Source: Acholeplasmataceae bacterium (GTDB taxonomy: Bacteria; Bacillota_I; Bacilli_A; Izemoplasmatales; Hujiaoplasmataceae). Taken from it: a stretch of DNA of 15,921 nt. The translations under genes and the position numbers were made by a program. The notes beneath the pieces are model-generated. The model saw nothing but the letters and a program-made list of their open reading frames with translations. It had not been told where the DNA came from and ran no database searches. Shown here one piece after another: positions 13,451 through 15,921 of the stretch. Location of the stretch: positions 1 through 15,921 of the forward strand of contig JAAYZB010000069.1 in assembly GCA_012515085.1 (NCBI GenBank). Direction: 5' to 3'. Every line of letters begins with the position of its first letter. Position 1 is the stretch's first letter.

Positions 13451-15921
13451 TTGGAATTACGTGACCAGACTGATTACACTCCCATGATGCAACAATATCT
13501 CGAAATCAAAAAAGACTATACTGACTTTATAGTCTTTTTTCGACTTGGGGATTTTTATGAAATGTTTTTTACCGATGCGCTCGTTGCTTCTAAAGAACTC
13601 GAAATCGTGTTGACCGGTCGTGATGCCGGAGTGGAAGAACGGGTTCCCATGTGTGGGATCCCCTATCATGCGGCGGCTCTTTACATTGATAAATTGATCG
13701 ATAAAGGTTTCAAAGTAGCGATTGTTGAACAAGTAGAAGACCCCGCCCTCGCGAAGGGAATTGTCCGTCGCGAGGTAATCCGGTTGATTACGCCGGGAAC
13801 ACTCACCGATGGTGATCTGTTGGATGAAAAGAGCAACGTCTTCATCGGTGCCCTTAGTGAAACGAAAACGCAGTATCTTTTAGCCTATTCCGATCTCACG
13901 ACCGGTGAAACCCATATCGTGACGATGCCACGGGAAATGGAGTGGCTGAAAAACGAGATTCTTAATCTCGATCTGAAAGAACTGATTGTGAGCTCGACAT
14001 TCAATCAAAAAACCTTGCGTCCGTTGATGGAAATGCTTCCTTTGACGGTATCTATCTCCGATCAAACTGAATTGACGAGTTTCTATCGTCCTCTCGTTCA
14101 GGATATCTATGACAAAGATTTATTGATAGCGATCGCGCGTTTGATCAATTATCTCATCAAAACCCAGCGAAAAGAATTGATGCACCTGCAAAAAGTACAT
14201 GTGTTTGAGTCAATGCAATATCTCCACATCGACAACAACTCCATCCGAAATCTAGAGATTATCGAAACAATTCGGACGCAAAGCAAACGAGGCTCATTGT
14301 TTTGGATGCTCGATCGCTGCGAGACAGCGATGGGATCCCGTTTCCTCAAACAAAATTTGCTCAGGCCACTGGTGGATAAAGAAAAAATCTATGCGCGATA
14401 CCAGATGGTCGAAGATTTCAATTCGCAATTTTTGGTGAAAGAAGATATCCGTCTGCTTCTTAGGGATGTCTATGATTTGGAACGGATCGTTGGCCGTATC
14501 TCCTTCGGTAACGCCAACGGCAAGGATTTGGTCAACTTGGCGCGATCTCTTCGTCAAGTGCCGCCTCTCAAAACTCAACTGAATGCTTTAGGAAATCTAT
14601 ATGCGAAAAAACTCATTGAAAAGATCCCTGATTTTTCCGCTCTTTCCAATTTGATTGGCCGTGCCATTGTCGACAATCCTCCTATAACCACCAAAGAAGG
14701 CGGTCTCATCCGTGATGGTTATTCATCTGAACTGGATCAACTGAAGTATGCGGGCGCTCATGGAAAGGAATGGCTGAGTGCCTTTGAAGCATCCGAACGT
14801 GAAAGAACGGGAATCAAGAAACTCAAAATTGGCTATAATCGGGTATTTGGTTATTATATTGAGATCACCAATGGTCAACTCGAGTCTCTCAAACCAGAAT
14901 TCGGTTATGAGCGAAAACAAACGCTGACAAATTCGGAACGATTTGTGACTGCTGAGTTAAAAGAAAAGGAAGCCCTTATTCTGGGCTCTCAAGAAAAAGC
15001 GGTTCAGCTGGAATATGAGTTGTTTTTAGCTATCCGTGAAAAAGCGAAACAAGAAACCGAAGCCCTTCAAGACCTAGCGAAGACAATAGCTGAAATCGAC
15101 TTGCTCATGGCCTTTTCTTCGGTTGCCATGGATCACCACTACTGCCGACCTGAGCTGGTGGAATCACGGTCGATTCACGTCATTGGCGGACGACACGCCG
15201 TCGTTGAGAAAACACTTGACGAAGGCTTGTTTGTGGAAAATGATCTGACAATGGATGAAAAAACCAACATCCTTTTGATCACCGGACCCAACATGTCGGG
15301 AAAATCCACTTACATGCGTCAATTGGCTTTGATGGTGATCATGGCACAAATGGGATCATTTGTCGCTGCCACAACAGCAAAATTTCCAATTTTTGATCGT
15401 ATCTTCACCCGGATAGGCGCCGCTGATGATCTTTCAACAGGAAAATCCACTTTCATGGTTGAAATGCTGGAAGTGAATGTGGCGCTTCAAAATGCAACCA
15501 AAGCGAGTTTGATTCTCTTTGATGAAATTGGTCGCGGTACGGCAACCTATGATGGCATGGCCCTCGCCCAAGCGATCATCGAATATTGTCACCATAAAAT
15601 CGACTGTAAAATTTTGTTCTCCACGCATTATCATGAATTGACTTATTTGGAAGATGATCTGGCATCCTTACACAATGTGCATGTCTTGGCAAAAGAAGAC
15701 AAGGGTAACATCGTTTTCTTACATCGAGTAGCCGACGGCCCGACCGACAAATCATATGGCATCCATGTCGGAAAACTTGCCAAATTACCTCCCACCCTGC
15801 TCAAGCGGGCTCGAGCCATATTGGATGAACTAGAAAAAAACCACGGATATAATGTCATTAAGCCTCAAGTCATCGACTTGTTCAACTATGAGATCGCTCT
15901 TGAAAAAGAACAAGTTGAAGA
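13451..15921 (+). CDS. mutS: DNA mismatch repair protein MutS, 3' end cut by the window
   Basis: MutS recognises mismatches and recruits MutL using ATP. The frame stays open to the window edge, giving about 823 residues of a protein usually near 850-880. Visible are the N-terminal TPMMQQYLEIK (10-20), the mismatch-wedge F-x-E motif in GDFYEMF (F35, E37), VEQVEDP, the lever/clamp region, Walker A TGPNMSGKST (611-620), the ADDLSTGKSTFMVEM signature, Walker B LILFDEIGRGTATYDG (D691, E692), STHYHEL and the post-ATPase KSYGIHVGKLA. An in-frame TAG at 13433-13435 limits the start. I prefer TTG 13451, with GGTGAT 4 bases upstream matching the 16S 3' end; GTG 13442 and ATG 13484 are alternatives. It follows the anchored-protein gene by 30 bases. 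A terminator-like hairpin lies at codons 20-30. Confidence 0.97.
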   Translation, partial: MELRDQTDYTPMMQQYLEIKKDYTDFIVFFRLGDFYEMFFTDALVASKELEIVLTGRDAGVEERVPMCGIPYHAAALYIDKLIDKGFKVAIVEQVEDPALAKGIVRREVIRLITPGTLTDGDLLDEKSNVFIGALSETKTQYLLAYSDLTTGETHIVTMPREMEWLKNEILNLDLKELIVSSTFNQKTLRPLMEMLPLTVSISDQTELTSFYRPLVQDIYDKDLLIAIARLINYLIKTQRKELMHLQKVHVFESMQYLHIDNNSIRNLEIIETIRTQSKRGSLFWMLDRCETAMGSRFLKQNLLRPLVDKEKIYARYQMVEDFNSQFLVKEDIRLLLRDVYDLERIVGRISFGNANGKDLVNLARSLRQVPPLKTQLNALGNLYAKKLIEKIPDFSALSNLIGRAIVDNPPITTKEGGLIRDGYSSELDQLKYAGAHGKEWLSAFEASERERTGIKKLKIGYNRVFGYYIEITNGQLESLKPEFGYERKQTLTNSERFVTAELKEKEALILGSQEKAVQLEYELFLAIREKAKQETEALQDLAKTIAEIDLLMAFSSVAMDHHYCRPELVESRSIHVIGGRHAVVEKTLDEGLFVENDLTMDEKTNILLITGPNMSGKSTYMRQLALMVIMAQMGSFVAATTAKFPIFDRIFTRIGAADDLSTGKSTFMVEMLEVNVALQNATKASLILFDEIGRGTATYDGMALAQAIIEYCHHKIDCKILFSTHYHELTYLEDDLASLHNVHVLAKEDKGNIVFLHRVADGPTDKSYGIHVGKLAKLPPTLLKRARAILDELEKNHGYNVIKPQVIDLFNYEIALEKEQVE
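13508..13540 (+). terminator. Terminator-like hairpin inside the mutS 5' coding region
   Basis: AAAAAAGACTATA (13508-13520) and TATAGTCTTTTTT (13528-13540) are perfect 13-base complements around a 7-base loop, CTGACTT. The right arm ends in six T residues, the form of an intrinsic terminator, here about 58 bases into the gene. The stem is AT-rich, so its strength is uncertain, and active translation would prevent it from forming. Confidence 0.55.

Noticed and set aside
1..15921. CRISPR arrays, tRNA/rRNA genes, insertion sequences, toxin-antitoxin or phage genes
   Set aside because: None seen on reading both strands: no regularly spaced repeats, no tRNA-like cloverleaf or rRNA motifs, no transposase or integrase motifs.

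Overview
The window reads as a stretch of conserved chromosome from a low-to-moderate-GC Gram-positive-type bacterium (Bacillota, possibly the non-sporulating Bacilli/Mollicutes-related lineages). Evidence: all genes lie on the + strand; there are AGGAGG-type ribosome binding sites, sigma-A-like promoters with 17-base spacers and TTG/GTG starts; and pgsA, recA, rny, ymdB, miaB and mutS run in an order typical of Bacillota. TGA is used as a stop (for example at the end of cvfB) and tryptophan is TGG, so the standard bacterial code applies. The exact organism cannot be named from this window.

Layout. 1-1161: the 3' end of a Sel1-repeat gene, then queH (queuosine tRNA modification), the two apparently translationally coupled. 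1188-4186: a self-contained operon with its own strong promoter, encoding a DUF5058 membrane protein, a second small polytopic membrane protein starting within the stop codon of the first, and a membrane-anchored M20 metallopeptidase. The three may form an uptake and hydrolysis unit; this is the least understood part of the window. 4256-6146: an extended -10 promoter, a structured leader of about 195 bases whose last hairpin covers the ribosome binding site, then cvfB (S1 RNA-binding protein) and a YeeN-type yebC, closed by a clear terminator.

6188-7877: pgsA (phospholipid synthesis) and recA (recombination), ending in a terminator that overlaps the recA stop. 7891-11860: a strong promoter, then rny (RNase Y), ymdB (metallophosphoesterase) and miaB (tRNA methylthiotransferase), with a perfect 26-base palindrome between rny and ymdB. 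12014-13420: a separately promoted gene for an unrecognised cytoplasm-facing protein with three degenerate SAP/Rho-N-like helical repeats, an acidic proline-rich linker and one C-terminal membrane helix. 13451 to the window end: mutS, cut at its 3' end, with a terminator-like hairpin inside its 5' coding region.

Most genes are housekeeping: DNA repair (recA, mutS), RNA turnover and modification (rny, ymdB, miaB, queH), RNA or ribosome-associated regulation (cvfB, yebC), and lipid synthesis (pgsA). I saw no mobile element, CRISPR array, tRNA or rRNA. The points most worth following are the DUF5058/M20 operon, the cvfB leader, the unknown protein upstream of mutS, and the intragenic hairpin in mutS.
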